DNA of 64,000 bases from NCBI RefSeq assembly GCF_001442615.1, contig NZ_LMXN01000007.1, positions 1 through 64,000 of the forward strand, read 5' to 3'. Origin of the DNA: Algoriphagus resistens. Lineage in GTDB: Bacteria; Bacteroidota; Bacteroidia; Cytophagales; Cyclobacteriaceae. Below are positions 63,776-64,000 of this stretch, one piece after another (the first letter of the stretch is position 1; every line of letters starts with the position of its first letter). The notes beneath the pieces are model-generated. The model searched no databases. It worked only from the letters and a program-made list of their open reading frames with translations, and was not told the origin of the DNA. A program made the position numbers and the translations under genes.

Positions 63776-64000
63776 TCGACAAACCCGTTAAATGTCCCAG
63801 CCTGAGTTTCCCGAAGTGTAACCAATTCTAAAATATATTTCTCTTTATCCATAGAAAAATAGAGAGACTTCCCTTTCAAGTATTTTTTCACATCTCTCTT
63901 ATTCAATCCCAAGCTTTTAATTGCCTGATTTTTCTTTCGAACAAGAACAAATTCATCGGAGTGCCAATAGAAGTAATCGGTTTTTTCAACAAACCTGTAG
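63772..64000 (-). CDS. C-terminal part of an unidentified protein (cut by window edge)
   Basis: The minus strand holds an open frame of 75 codons without start, ending in TGA that overlaps the TonB receptor ATG (ATGA). The visible residues include YFYWHSDEFVLVRKKNQAIK and LGLNKRDVKKYLKGKSLYFS. I do not recognise the family. The overlap shows it is the previous gene of the TonB operon. Confidence 0.6.
   Translation of the reverse strand, partial: YRFVEKTDYFYWHSDEFVLVRKKNQAIKSLGLNKRDVKKYLKGKSLYFSMDKEKYILELVTLRETQAGTFNGFVE

Overview
The window is a chromosomal stretch of a Bacteroidota bacterium, most likely order Cytophagales, family Cyclobacteriaceae (Algoriphagus-like). This rests on a type IX secretion C-terminal sorting domain, a TonB receptor/DUF4249 pair, DUF2480, DUF4835 and DUF5723 proteins, OstA-like and BamD envelope proteins, a fused alpha/beta E1 keto-acid dehydrogenase, and promoters of the TTTG-N18/19-TAnnTTTG type. 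The genus is an inference from gene content; no rRNA or tRNA gene was found.

Layout. 1-3.8 kb: a minus-strand operon rpmH-rnpA-S41 peptidase-tsaB-DUF2480 behind a perfect Bacteroidota promoter. 3.8-9.7 kb: an M61 aminopeptidase, then a minus-strand cluster with a zinc-bearing M16 peptidase, an M16 partner that has lost its zinc site and carries a C-terminal extension, and a stand-alone copy of that extension. 9.8-16.2 kb: adenosine kinase, a tandem palindromic repeat, a GNAT-like protein, a lipoprotein-LytS-LytTR signalling operon and rimO. 16.3-21.9 kb: a structured leader, fused E1 dehydrogenase, DUF5723 protein, Tat-exported GH5 enzyme and a small beta-barrel. 21.9-31.3 kb: two 6-bladed beta-propeller lipoprotein genes, one decayed, and an adaptor plus two-permease RND efflux operon. 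31.4-36.4 kb: RlpA-like protein and sbcDC. 36.4-39.2 kb: a MarR-YceI-ring-cleaving dioxygenase-esterase module resembling the Bacillus MhqR/MhqO/MhqD quinone response. 39.3-47.2 kb: alpha/beta hydrolase, amidohydrolase, fabI, recN, DUF4835, a second repeat doublet, coaBC and rpoZ. 47.3-53.8 kb: bamD, T9SS cargo, ostA-like, tilS, cNMP-binding protein, mdh. 53.8-64 kb: a membrane-anchored propeller-like protein, MscS channel and a TonB receptor/DUF4249/MG2-like operon cut by the right edge.

Most genes are core housekeeping or envelope genes. I see no phage, CRISPR, IS element or recognisable defence island. The least explained signals are non-coding: a 66-76 bp palindromic repeat present as doublets at two loci, a 17-bp motif shared by the marR and yceI upstream regions, and a nested hairpin between a promoter and the E1 dehydrogenase. 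A broken propeller gene with an in-frame stop and a missing middle is the clearest decay.
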